48,702 nt of DNA, taken from contig JAPOVV010000024.1 of assembly GCA_026707945.1 (NCBI GenBank), positions 1-48,702 of the forward strand. The letters run 5' to 3'. Under the pieces are notes generated by a model. It saw only the letters and a list, made by a program, of their open reading frames with translations. It ran no database searches and was not told where the DNA came from. The DNA is from Gammaproteobacteria bacterium (lineage in GTDB: Bacteria > Pseudomonadota > Gammaproteobacteria > Pseudomonadales > Azotimanducaceae). The first letter of the stretch is position 1, and every line of letters begins with the position of its first letter. The position numbers and the translations under genes were made by a program. Shown here piece by piece: positions 9,212 to 17,806 of this stretch.

Positions 9212-11251
9212 ATGGCTTATTCGACTCAAGACATCCTCAATCTTGCGCTGATTGGGGGTGCCGGTGTAGGGAAAACGACCGTCGCCGAGGCTATGCTCTA
9301 CAAAGCTGAGGCGATCAACGCGCAGGGCAATGTCGACACCGGTTCTACCGTGTCGGACTATCGACCGCGTGAAAAGAGCATGCAGCACTCACTAACGCCG
9401 ACGATTTGTTCGTTCGATTGCGGTTCTCGACACATAAACCTGATTGACAATCCAGGTTTCCCTGATTTTATCGGGCGCATGCTTGCGGTGTTATCAGCTG
9501 TCGAAAGTGTCGCGATCGTTGTCGACGCAACGGTTGGTGTCGATTCGCATACGATGAAGATCGCGCAGTATGCTGCTGATCGAAAACTCTGTCGCATGGT
9601 CATCGTCAACAAAATCGAATCAGAAAACGTCGATCTTGAAGGGGTTACCGAACAGATTAAAGAGGCACTAGGGTCGGAGTGTTTGCCGATCAACCTGCCG
9701 AATACAGATCTGACAGATGTTGTCGATTGCTTTTTTGAAACTGGTTCGGGCGATACGAACTTCAGCTCCGTCGAAGAAGCACATGAGCAAATAATCGATC
9801 AGATCGTAGAAGTGGACGAAGAACTCATGGCACTCTACCTTGAGGAGGAAGAGCTGCCAGAAGAGCGTATGCACGAGGTTTTCGAACAGTCGTTACGCGA
9901 AGGGCATTTGGTGCCGATCTGCTATACATCAGCATCCGCAGGTACGGGAATTGAGGACCTGCTCACCGTCATGACGCGACTCATGCCAAATCCGACAGAA
10001 GGTAATCCAGCTCAGTTTGTCACAAGCGATGCCGAGACCGAGATTGAAAGTGGTAATTTGTCGGCGAATGGTCACGTTCTTGGGCACGTCTTTAACGTAG
10101 TCGAAGATCAGTTTAAAGGTCGTATGGCGTTGCTGAGAGTTCACCATGGCACGCTTCGTAACGGCGCACAGTTGTTCGTTGACGATGCTCGCAAGGCAAT
10201 GAAGGTTCAGCACCTCACACAGTTGCTCGGCGAGCAGCAGACTGAGATTGAAGCGGTGGTCGCGGGCGACATATGTGCGATACCGCGTGCAGAGGATGTC
10301 AAATACAACGCGGTCATGCATGACTCGCACGATGAAGACAGCGTGCGCATGAAACCAATTGACTTGCCGATACCCGTATATGGTTTGGCGATCTCCGCGC
10401 CGGACGACAGCAATGCGCAGAAAGTCTCCGAAGCATTGCAGACGTTAGCGGTTGAAGACCCTTCGATTGCCGTTGAACACGTCGTCGCGTTGAACGAAAC
10501 GGTATTGCGAGGTTTAGGTGAAATGCACCTACGCGTCGTACTCGAAGAGCTGCGTGAAGACCACGGTCTCACGATTGACACGCGCGTTCCTGCGATCGAA
10601 TATCGTGAGACGATTACAGCATCAGCTGAAGGACATCACAGACATAAGAAGCAGTCAGGTGGTGCCGGTCAATTTGGCGAGGTTTATTTAAAGGTCGAAC
10701 CGATGCCACGAGGCGGCGGCTTTCAATTCGAGGACAACATCGTCGGCGGTGTGATACCAGGTCAGTTCATCCCCGCGGTCGAGAAGGGAATCTTGCAGGT
10801 GATGGGTTCCGGAGCGATCTCCGGTCACGAAATGCAGGATATCAAGGTATCGGTCTATGACGGCAAGCACCATTCGGTAGACTCGAAAGAAATTGCGTTC
10901 GTACAAGCGGGCAAACGTGCGTTTATGGACGCGGTAACGAAAGCAAGGCCAATCGTCATGGAACCTATTGTCGACATTAATCTGAACGTACCGAATGACT
11001 GTATGGGGGACGTCGCGGGTGACCTGTCATCCATGGGCGGCATGGTGAAAGGGTCTGAAGTTCAGCCTGACAATAGCGTAGAAATTCAGGGTCAAGCACC
11101 CCTACGCGAACTGCAGACCTATCACTCGCGATTGAGTTCCGTATCAGGTGGCAGGGGTACTTACTCGATGCAATTTAGCCACTACGCACCCGTTCAGGCA
11201 CAGTTGCAGAAGGAGTTGGCAGCGGCATTCCATCCGGTCGAAGAAGAGTAA
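9212..11251 (+). CDS. Elongation factor G paralogue (FusA2-type)
   Basis: A translational GTPase of 679 residues with the five-domain EF-G layout: G domain, domain II (GHVLGHVFNVVEDQFKGR region), domain III (LRGLGEMHLRVVLEEL), domain IV (SGGAGQFGEVYLKVEP) and domain V (MGDVAGDLSSMGG). The G motifs differ from canonical EF-G: GGAGVGKTT instead of the usual AHIDAGKTT, DNPGF instead of DTPGH, and NKIE instead of NKMD. These mark the EF-G-like paralogue group whose role is not settled, so it is not the main housekeeping fusA, which is normally beside rpsG/tufA. I take the ATG at 9212 (ACGGAG 11 bases upstream), since the family begins just before the P-loop. It is 33 bases ahead of tadA. Confidence 0.88.
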   Translation: MAYSTQDILNLALIGGAGVGKTTVAEAMLYKAEAINAQGNVDTGSTVSDYRPREKSMQHSLTPTICSFDCGSRHINLIDNPGFPDFIGRMLAVLSAVESVAIVVDATVGVDSHTMKIAQYAADRKLCRMVIVNKIESENVDLEGVTEQIKEALGSECLPINLPNTDLTDVVDCFFETGSGDTNFSSVEEAHEQIIDQIVEVDEELMALYLEEEELPEERMHEVFEQSLREGHLVPICYTSASAGTGIEDLLTVMTRLMPNPTEGNPAQFVTSDAETEIESGNLSANGHVLGHVFNVVEDQFKGRMALLRVHHGTLRNGAQLFVDDARKAMKVQHLTQLLGEQQTEIEAVVAGDICAIPRAEDVKYNAVMHDSHDEDSVRMKPIDLPIPVYGLAISAPDDSNAQKVSEALQTLAVEDPSIAVEHVVALNETVLRGLGEMHLRVVLEELREDHGLTIDTRVPAIEYRETITASAEGHHRHKKQSGGAGQFGEVYLKVEPMPRGGGFQFEDNIVGGVIPGQFIPAVEKGILQVMGSGAISGHEMQDIKVSVYDGKHHSVDSKEIAFVQAGKRAFMDAVTKARPIVMEPIVDINLNVPNDCMGDVAGDLSSMGGMVKGSEVQPDNSVEIQGQAPLRELQTYHSRLSSVSGGRGTYSMQFSHYAPVQAQLQKELAAAFHPVEEE

Positions 11252-11284
11252 CCATTTTCTTCGTTGGCGTCGAAGCTAGTTTTC

Positions 11285-11749
11285 ATGCCTGACGATGCCG
11301 ACGAAGTGTTCATGCGTGAAGCGTTAGATCTGGCGCGTCGCGCTGGAGAGCATGACGAAATTCCGGTGGGTGCGGTCCTAGTTCGAGATGAACGCGTCAT
11401 CGGTCGCGGCGCGTCTTGTCAGATCGAGTCACATGATCCTTCTGCGCACGCAGAAGTTATGGCGCTACGGGACGCGGGACTTCGAACCGGCAACTATCGC
11501 TTAGTCGATACGACGCTTTATGTGACGCTTGAACCGTGCATGATGTGTGTAGGTTCGTTAGTACACGCCCGAGTCGCGCGATTGGTGTATGGGTGCGTAG
11601 CGCCAAAAACTGGCGTTGTACGTTCACATGGTGACTTGCTTAATTGGACGTCACACAATCATCAGATCGAGTTGACAGCTGGCGTTCTAGCCGAGGAATG
11701 TAGCGCTTTGCTTACTGCGTTTTTTGATCGAAAACGTGGAGGTGATTGA
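11285..11749 (+). CDS. tadA: tRNA-specific adenosine deaminase
   Basis: TadA converts A34 to inosine in the anticodon of tRNA-Arg. The zinc site and catalytic Glu are clear: HAEVMAL (His ligand and proton-shuttling Glu) and EPCMMCVG (two Cys ligands). Other family blocks are IPVGAVLV and NYRLVDTTLYVTLEP. With the ATG at 11285 the protein has 154 residues, close to E. coli. A TTG seven codons upstream keeps the frame open but is not needed. The stop codon at 11747-11749 directly abuts the apparent CTG start of purL, and the last codons of tadA contain the purL ribosome site, so translation of the two is probably coupled. Confidence 0.94.
   Translation: MPDDADEVFMREALDLARRAGEHDEIPVGAVLVRDERVIGRGASCQIESHDPSAHAEVMALRDAGLRTGNYRLVDTTLYVTLEPCMMCVGSLVHARVARLVYGCVAPKTGVVRSHGDLLNWTSHNHQIELTAGVLAEECSALLTAFFDRKRGGD
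11738..11743 (+). promoter_or_regulatory. Shine-Dalgarno site that fixes the purL start
   Basis: GGAGGT, followed directly by GA, is a near-perfect anti-16S match placed 6 bases before the CTG at 11750. It lies inside the last codons of tadA. No ATG, GTG or TTG in the purL frame exists until 11852, over 100 bases away, so this site strongly supports initiation at CTG. Confidence 0.8.
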
Positions 11750-14700
11750 CTGAACCTCGTCCAGGAATTTGCGGGAGCGCCACTTCCACAAGCTGATTTA
11801 GCACAAACCGCGGCAGCGGTTGCCACTGCAACAAACGGGCGTGTAACGAGTGTGCATGCGGAATACGTCCACATCCTTGAACTAAGTCAACGACTAGATA
11901 CAGACCAAGAACGAAAAGTAGAAGCGTTACTTGCTTATGAGACTGGTGGTATTGCAAAAACGGTTCCGACTGTACCCACGTTGGTCGTCGTTCCGCGTCT
12001 AGGCACGATTTCGCCTTGGTCAAGCAAAGCGACTGAGATATTCAATCTCTGCGGACTCACGATGGTGACCCGCGTTGAACGTGGCGTGAGATGGTGGCTT
12101 AAAGACGCTGATTCTGATGCTGCCGTGCTTGCAGAACCTTTTCTCTTTGATCGAATGACCGAGACGGTGTTGACCACTGATTCGTTCGAACCCCTGTTTC
12201 ACAACGTACCGCCAAAACCTCTCGATCACATCCAACTTGGTAGTCAGCCAGTAGATGCGTTGCGCAAATGTAACGAGCGTCTTGGACTTGCGCTTTCGGA
12301 CGCTGAGATCGAGTACTTAGTTGAACTCTACGCACGCATCGAACGAGATCCCACCGACGTAGAACTGATGATGTTCGCGCAAGCGAATTCCGAACACTGT
12401 CGTCACAAGATATTCAACGCGACGTGGACGGTAGATGGTCAGCGTGTCGAGCGATCGCTATTCGATTCCATCAGAAATACGTCAGAAGTGAAGCAATTCG
12501 CCGGATTATTGAGCGCTTATGCAGACAACGCTGCCGTTATCACGGGTACAAAAACGCCGGTTCAACACGTTGAGCTGGAATCACGTCGTTATGTTGACAG
12601 CGAATCTCAACTCGATATCTTGATGAAGGTGGAGACGCACAACCATCCTACAGCGATTTCGCCGCATGCGGGAGCTGCTACCGGTTCAGGTGGTGAGATT
12701 CGGGACGAAGGTGCAGTCGGTCGTGGTTCTAAACCGAAAGCAGGCCTTGTCGGGTATACCACCTCACATTTACGTATCGAGGACGACATACAACCTTGGG
12801 AAGGCAACCTTAGTCGTCCGGATCGCATTGCGAGTGCCTATGAGATCATGCGTGACGGACCGTTAGGTGCGGCAGGCTACAACAACGAATACGGTCGTCC
12901 GGCGCTACTCGGTTACTTTCGAACGTTCGAACACAACCTAGACGAATACCGTTCTTGGGGCTATCACAAACCCGTGATGATCGCGGGCGGTGTAGGTTCG
13001 ATCCGACGGGAGAACGTTGACGCTGCCACGCGAGATGCGAACGAACATGAGCTGCTGGTCGTACTCGGGGGACCCGCGATGTTAATCGGGTTGGGAGGCG
13101 GTGCCGCGTCCAGTATGCGGACTGGTGCTTCTCACGAAGACCTTGATTTTGCTTCCGTGCAGCGGGACAACGCGGAAATGGAACGCCGCTGTCAGGAAGT
13201 CATCGATAGCTGTACGAATCTCGGTACTGCAAACCCGATTGTCAAGATACACGACGTTGGTGCAGGTGGACTATCGAACGCACTTCCTGAACTCATACAC
13301 GACTTGCAGCGCGGTGCTTCAATCGATTTGAAGAAAGTGCCGAATGCGGACCCTGGTATGTCACCGATGGAACTGTGGTGTAACGAAGCACAGGAACGTT
13401 ACGTTGTAGCGCTTATCCCCGATCGTCTAACGTGGTTTGAGCAAGTGTGTGCTCGAGAACGTTGCCCATTTGCCGTTGTCGGGGCTACGAATGCGAGTGG
13501 TGATCTGAAGGTTGCCGATTTGCACTCTGATGAGGACGCGGTTGCGATGCCGATGGATGGTCTGTTGGGTAAACCTCCCAAGATGCATCGAACCTACACG
13601 GTCGTGCCACGGACTACCGTATCTGATGGATTTCAAGATCTTGATATCAATGAGGTCGTTGATCGCGTGCTTAGGTTTCCAGCCGTCGCATCAAAGAAAT
13701 TTCTCATCACGATCGGTGATCGCAGTATCACGGGTCTCGTCGTCCAAGAGCAAATGGTCGGACCGTTCCAGGTCCCCGTAGCAGATGCCGCCATCACATC
13801 GTCGGGGTTTCAGAGTGACCAGGGAGAAGTAATGACGATGGGTGAAAGATCACCCGTTGCGGTCATGGATCCTGCTGCATCGGCGCGCGTTGCGATCGCA
13901 GAAGCGCTGACCAATATGGCGGGAGTAAAGATTCAATCGCTGGATTCGGTTGTACTGTCGGCGAATTGGATGGCAGCCGCGGGATTTGAGAACGAAGATC
14001 AAGCGCTACGTGAAGCGGTGAGCTCGGTTGGGGACGAGTTTTGCCCCGCACTGGGTATTTCGATTCCGGTCGGAAAGGACAGTTTGTCGATGTCGACTCA
14101 TTGGGATGAAAACTCTGTGACATCACCGTTGACCCTCATCGTGTCTGCATTCGCTCACGTTCCCGATGTACATACGTTCGTGACACCGGCGTTGTGCGGA
14201 GACGACACGGCGTTGTTGCTTCTCTCACTTGGTTCGGAGCGGCGTCTAGGCGGTAGCGCCGCAGCGCAGGTGTATTCGCAATTGGGAGGTGTTCCACCTG
14301 ACGTCGATGATCCACTTCAACTTAAAAAACTATTCAAGTTGATACAGCGTCATCTTGATGAAGTGAGCATTCTCTCGATGCATGATCGATCGGATGGCGG
14401 ACTGCTTGTAACTGTAGTTGAACAAGCGATAGCTGGTCGTATCGGACTGGAGTTATTGTGTGAGGACGATTGGTTTCCGTTCCTGTTTAACGAGGAAGTC
14501 GGTGTTGTTATCGAGACATGCCACGACAAAGTAAATAGATGGGAACGTGAAGCAAAGGAAGTCGGGCTCGCATTAACCTTAATCGGTCATACTGCGCCTC
14601 ATAAACGCATCGTTGTTCGCGACGAAAGCCAAGTCATTCTCGACCGTTCACTCGTTGAACTAGAAGAGATTTGGTCACGTACCAGCTTCGAGATGCAACG

Positions 14701-15598
14701 GCGTCGCGACAACCCAGTGAGTGCGAACGAAGAGTGGTCATTAATCAGCGCGCGAGATGATGGCCTCGCTGAAAGACTGACGTTCGAACCGGATAGTGTC
14801 CAGGTCATGACATCCGCGAAACCGTTGGTTGCGGTATTGCGTGATCAAGGGATCAATGGCCAGCTTGAGATGGCTGCGGCATTTCGTGCTGCGGGCTTCG
14901 AGGCTGTGGACGTGCATATGACCGATTTGTTCGATGGTCGAGAAGTGCTTGATCGCTTTCAAGTCTTGGTAGCTTGCGGTGGGTTTTCATACGGGGACGT
15001 ACTCGGCGGTGGCGGCGGTTGGGCGAAGTCCATCCTCTATAGCTCAGACCTGAGAGAGCAGTTTTCCGCGTTTTTTGAACGAGACACGTTAACACTTGGG
15101 ATTTGCAACGGGTGTCAAATGCTCGCCCAACTACGTGATTTGATTCCGGGTGCCAATTCTTGGGTGACTTGGGCACCGAATTTATCCGGTCGATTCGAGG
15201 GAAGAACGGTTCAGGTTCGGATCAATGATGTCAATACGCCTTGGTTAGAAGGGATGGGTGGATCGCAAATTCCCGTTCCTGTAGCACATGGAGAAGGGCG
15301 TGCGAACTGTGTGAATCCGGATCAGGTGACGAGACTGGTTCAGAGCAATCTGGTGGCAATGCAGTATGTCGACGGTTATGGTCAAGTAACTGAGCACTAT
15401 CCTCTGAATCCGAATGGCTCTCCGGTAGGAATCGCAGGACTGGTGAGCTCAACGGGGAAGGCATTGATCGCGATGCCGCATCCGGAGAGAGTGCTTCGCG
15501 CTATGCAACAGACTTGGCGCACGCCTTTGACGCGAAGTGCGAAGCAATATAGTGGGTGGGTGAGGCTGTTTCAGAACGCGTACCGCGCGATCACTTAA
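11750..15598 (+). CDS. purL: Phosphoribosylformylglycinamidine synthase, single-chain
   Basis: PurL makes FGAM from FGAR, glutamine and ATP in purine synthesis. Read from CTG at 11750 the protein has 1282 residues, near the 1295 of E. coli. The first 34 residues upstream of the GTG at 11852 match the PurL N-terminal domain in style and lead straight into HAEYVHILEL, which aligns with the conserved AEYVHF of E. coli, so the shorter GTG version would lose real sequence. The FGAM synthase core includes TISPWSSKAT, QANSEHCRHK and ETHNHPTAISP. The C-terminal glutaminase has GICNGCQ (nucleophile Cys) and MPHPER. The gene begins at the base after the tadA stop and converges on the Nudix gene with 13 bases between. 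Confidence 0.95.
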   Translation: MNLVQEFAGAPLPQADLAQTAAAVATATNGRVTSVHAEYVHILELSQRLDTDQERKVEALLAYETGGIAKTVPTVPTLVVVPRLGTISPWSSKATEIFNLCGLTMVTRVERGVRWWLKDADSDAAVLAEPFLFDRMTETVLTTDSFEPLFHNVPPKPLDHIQLGSQPVDALRKCNERLGLALSDAEIEYLVELYARIERDPTDVELMMFAQANSEHCRHKIFNATWTVDGQRVERSLFDSIRNTSEVKQFAGLLSAYADNAAVITGTKTPVQHVELESRRYVDSESQLDILMKVETHNHPTAISPHAGAATGSGGEIRDEGAVGRGSKPKAGLVGYTTSHLRIEDDIQPWEGNLSRPDRIASAYEIMRDGPLGAAGYNNEYGRPALLGYFRTFEHNLDEYRSWGYHKPVMIAGGVGSIRRENVDAATRDANEHELLVVLGGPAMLIGLGGGAASSMRTGASHEDLDFASVQRDNAEMERRCQEVIDSCTNLGTANPIVKIHDVGAGGLSNALPELIHDLQRGASIDLKKVPNADPGMSPMELWCNEAQERYVVALIPDRLTWFEQVCARERCPFAVVGATNASGDLKVADLHSDEDAVAMPMDGLLGKPPKMHRTYTVVPRTTVSDGFQDLDINEVVDRVLRFPAVASKKFLITIGDRSITGLVVQEQMVGPFQVPVADAAITSSGFQSDQGEVMTMGERSPVAVMDPAASARVAIAEALTNMAGVKIQSLDSVVLSANWMAAAGFENEDQALREAVSSVGDEFCPALGISIPVGKDSLSMSTHWDENSVTSPLTLIVSAFAHVPDVHTFVTPALCGDDTALLLLSLGSERRLGGSAAAQVYSQLGGVPPDVDDPLQLKKLFKLIQRHLDEVSILSMHDRSDGGLLVTVVEQAIAGRIGLELLCEDDWFPFLFNEEVGVVIETCHDKVNRWEREAKEVGLALTLIGHTAPHKRIVVRDESQVILDRSLVELEEIWSRTSFEMQRRRDNPVSANEEWSLISARDDGLAERLTFEPDSVQVMTSAKPLVAVLRDQGINGQLEMAAAFRAAGFEAVDVHMTDLFDGREVLDRFQVLVACGGFSYGDVLGGGGGWAKSILYSSDLREQFSAFFERDTLTLGICNGCQMLAQLRDLIPGANSWVTWAPNLSGRFEGRTVQVRINDVNTPWLEGMGGSQIPVPVAHGEGRANCVNPDQVTRLVQSNLVAMQYVDGYGQVTEHYPLNPNGSPVGIAGLVSSTGKALIAMPHPERVLRAMQQTWRTPLTRSAKQYSGWVRLFQNAYRAIT

Positions 15599-15611
15599 AT
15601 TCCCGCTGTAT

Positions 15612-16160
15612 TTAGAGACTCGTCCAACTGGTGCGATCAGGTATCTCGAAATGCCTAAATCTGTACCGACCTCTTTCGCGATCGGCAAAGTAGGACTCTA
15701 ACGATTTGCGAATAACTGGAAATGCCAGTTGCTCCCACGGTATCGACTTCTCGTTGAATAGTTGGACGTCAAGTGTTTCATCGCCAGGCGCGAACGAGCC
15801 AAGTAAGTCCGCCAGGTAGAACTGGTAGATTTGCGAGATATACGCGAGGTCGAATTGCATATAGAGCATTTGGATTTCAACTTCGGCATGTGCCTCCTCA
15901 CGCGTTTCACGCTTCGCGCCTACAAGCGTAGTCTCGTGGCGCTCTAAGAAACCCGCGGGAAAGGTCCATCGATCCTTTCTCGGTTCGATACCTCGTTTAC
16001 ATAGGAGAACCTGATCGTCACTTCGAACGAGACAGCCACAGACGATCTTGGGATTCTCGTAGTGAATGTGACCGCATAACCTGCACACGAAACGTAGCTG
16101 GTTGTCGTGAGGCGGCACCTTATAAATGGTGTTCGCGCCGCATTGAACACAAAAATTCAT
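15612..16160 (-). CDS. Nudix hydrolase with N-terminal zinc ribbon
   Basis: A 182-residue pyrophosphohydrolase. The N-terminus is a zinc ribbon with Cys4, Cys7, Cys26 and Cys29, as in NudC-like and related Nudix proteins. The Nudix box starts at Gly70, with Glu76, Arg84-Glu85 and Glu88-Glu89 in the required spacing; the late Gly of the consensus is His91 here. The substrate is some nucleoside diphosphate derivative (NADH, ADP-ribose and others are possible) and cannot be narrowed from sequence. It converges on purL, so the pair shares a 13-base gap without a visible terminator. Confidence 0.88.
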   Translation of the reverse strand: MNFCVQCGANTIYKVPPHDNQLRFVCRLCGHIHYENPKIVCGCLVRSDDQVLLCKRGIEPRKDRWTFPAGFLERHETTLVGAKRETREEAHAEVEIQMLYMQFDLAYISQIYQFYLADLLGSFAPGDETLDVQLFNEKSIPWEQLAFPVIRKSLESYFADRERGRYRFRHFEIPDRTSWTSL

Positions 16161-16191
16161 CGTTCGGTAACGAGTAAGTTCACGTTGCTGT

Positions 16192-16662
16192 CTAGGAAAA
16201 TCCGATCCAGCGGCCGGCGCCGGCGACGGTGAACCACAGGACCAGCGATACGAGACCGATGAATGCCAATGTCACACTTGACGCGTTATCTCGTAGAACG
16301 ATCGGATTGCGTACGAAGAACGTGAACAGGATAGCGATTCCGAGTGTGCTGATCTTTACCCACCAAGAAAAGTTGTAGTAGAGTTTGATCATCTCGGATA
16401 ACGCGAGTGGAACGCCAGTCGCAAACATCGTCAATAACGCCAGGACGAAATACGGACGCGCGTTAAGTAGCACTTGATTCGCAGGGCGTGAACGAAGTGT
16501 CAAGCCAAGTAGACGAAGATCCACCACGATTACCGTTCCACCGAGTAGCGCTAGTCCGACGAGGTGGATCGCTTCAATGAATGGAAATAGCCAATATGAC
16601 GTGCGGATGGCTTCTCCGATCCACATTTCTTCCAGTCGCTGGAATACGTCAAGTAGTGTCAT
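16192..16662 (-). CDS. Small membrane protein, DUF6644-like
   Basis: A 156-residue protein with about four hydrophobic segments (roughly residues 25-50, 68-88, 97-115 and 130-150). The order EAIHLVGLALLGGTVIVVDLRLLG and the end GAGRWIGFS fit the DUF6644 family as I recall it; its function is unknown. It is a paralogue of the next gene upstream, sharing ExxHxxGLxLxxGTxxxVDLRxLG. Its ATG overlaps the stop of that gene by 4 bases, so the two are translated together and may form a heteromer. The conserved His in the first hydrophobic segment could be a cofactor ligand, but this is speculation. Confidence 0.72.
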   Translation of the reverse strand: MTLLDVFQRLEEMWIGEAIRTSYWLFPFIEAIHLVGLALLGGTVIVVDLRLLGLTLRSRPANQVLLNARPYFVLALLTMFATGVPLALSEMIKLYYNFSWWVKISTLGIAILFTFFVRNPIVLRDNASSVTLAFIGLVSLVLWFTVAGAGRWIGFS

Positions 16663-17225
16663 AGGCTCGCGACTTCGTCAAGTACGCAACCCGCGATCGT
16701 GATCACCCAGTCCGGTTGCGGTCGATCGCAGTCGAACCAGTTGTACGCGATCATCCGACCAGTGAATATGACCACGACCCAAAGGAATAGGGAAGCTGCG
16801 GCCGTCATTCGTACGGAGCGAGGTGGTTTGGGCGAGGTGTCCCAGAGGATTCGATTCTTGCTAATGCGATAGTGGTAATGAGCCGCGTTAATTGCGGCAA
16901 GGACGATCATGATGACTTTGATTCGAAACCACACACTGTGGTACGTTCGGACCGGAATCGCATAGAACAACAACAAACCGGTGGTGAACATGATCACGAA
17001 ACCAATAACAGTCCAAGGAAGGACGCTTTGACTGATTGTTGATATTGGTGTCGTTCGATATGCGTATCCGAGCATACGTAAATCGACGATCGCGAGCGTA
17101 CCGACAAATAGGGTGAGTCCTAATACATGCGTCGTTTCGATATACGGATACATGTATAGCGACTCATGAAGAGCGGTGCTCCATGCATGTGTATCGAGCC
17201 AGTCAGCGAACCAACGTAAGGACAT
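16659..17225 (-). CDS. Membrane protein, DUF6644-like paralogue
   Basis: A 188-residue polytopic protein with the same fold pattern as its downstream neighbour: IETTHVLGLTLFVGTLAIVDLRMLG near the start, hydrophobic segments around residues 65-85, 100-115 and 140-160, and a short C-terminal tail holding two Cys (FDCDRP, IAGCVLDE). Function unknown. The start lies only 13 bases after the T-run of a strong terminator and no ribosome site is visible, an odd arrangement noted among the findings. It probably works with the following paralogue and with the upstream exported proteins. Confidence 0.72.
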   Translation of the reverse strand: MSLRWFADWLDTHAWSTALHESLYMYPYIETTHVLGLTLFVGTLAIVDLRMLGYAYRTTPISTISQSVLPWTVIGFVIMFTTGLLLFYAIPVRTYHSVWFRIKVIMIVLAAINAAHYHYRISKNRILWDTSPKPPRSVRMTAAASLFLWVVVIFTGRMIAYNWFDCDRPQPDWVITIAGCVLDEVASL

Positions 17226-17238
17226 AGTTCAACTCAAC

Positions 17239-17272
17239 AAAAACGCCTCAGCACCGATGAGGTGATGAGGCG
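17239..17272 (-). terminator. Rho-independent terminator after the DUF6152-like gene
   Basis: Read on the minus strand, CGCCTCA, T, CACC, a 5-base loop, GGTG, C and TGAGGCG form an almost perfect two-part hairpin followed by five T. It sits 27 bases after the DUF6152-like stop and ends 13 bases before the DUF6644-like start. Confidence 0.92.
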
Positions 17273-17298
17273 CATGGTTTTGATGGGTGACGAAGCGA

Positions 17299-17787
17299 TT
17301 ACTCGTCGGCCCCTGCTTCCTCGGATGATTCTTGAACTTCTTGGATTTTCTCTACATCCTCTGCGCGGGCTGGCTCGGTCGGGTCAGCGCCATCTCGCGG
17401 CGCGCCCGTACCGGATGAACCCATAAACAACGTCGTACCATCGGCGTATGTGATGTTTCGACCATTTGCGCGGTTCGAAAGATCCTTAGACTGATAGCCG
17501 TCGACGATGATATATGTACCCGGCTTTAGTGAGTCGCGTGTTACACCGCGTCGCAATAACGTGTTGGGGGTACCTCCTTCAACCATCCACGATTCTGTGG
17601 ACCCATCTTCTTTCTCATGATCGAGATGGATCCATGCGTGTGGATTTACCCATTCAACCTTGCTGACTTTGCCTTTCAGCAACAACGGACGATTAGGGTC
17701 AAACTCGGCACCGAACGCATGGTGCGCATAGATTGCGACACCGGCGACTAATCCGACAATGGCCAGTGCGAGACAGAGCAGTTTCAT
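17299..17787 (-). CDS. Exported protein, DUF6152-like
   Basis: A 162-residue protein with a signal peptide (MKLLCLALAIVGLVAGVAIYAHHAFGAEF) ending near the AHHAFGAEFD motif that marks the DUF6152 family as I know it. The middle holds VEWVNPHAWIHLD and the end is acidic and rich in Glu and Asp. Function unknown; the conserved His residues near the mature N-terminus could bind metal. I prefer the ATG at 17787 because GAGGA is 7-8 bases upstream; a GTG at 17802 is also in frame. It is 19 bases downstream of the 348-residue exported protein and its transcript ends at the terminator just after it. Confidence 0.75.
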   Translation of the reverse strand: MKLLCLALAIVGLVAGVAIYAHHAFGAEFDPNRPLLLKGKVSKVEWVNPHAWIHLDHEKEDGSTESWMVEGGTPNTLLRRGVTRDSLKPGTYIIVDGYQSKDLSNRANGRNITYADGTTLFMGSSGTGAPRDGADPTEPARAEDVEKIQEVQESSEEAGADE

Positions 17788-17806
17788 TCGTTGGATCCTC
17801 ACCTAT

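Noticed and set aside
11852-15598. purL starting at the GTG at 11852
   Set aside because: It drops 34 residues that look like the normal PurL N-terminus and has no ribosome site, whereas the CTG at 11750 has an excellent one.
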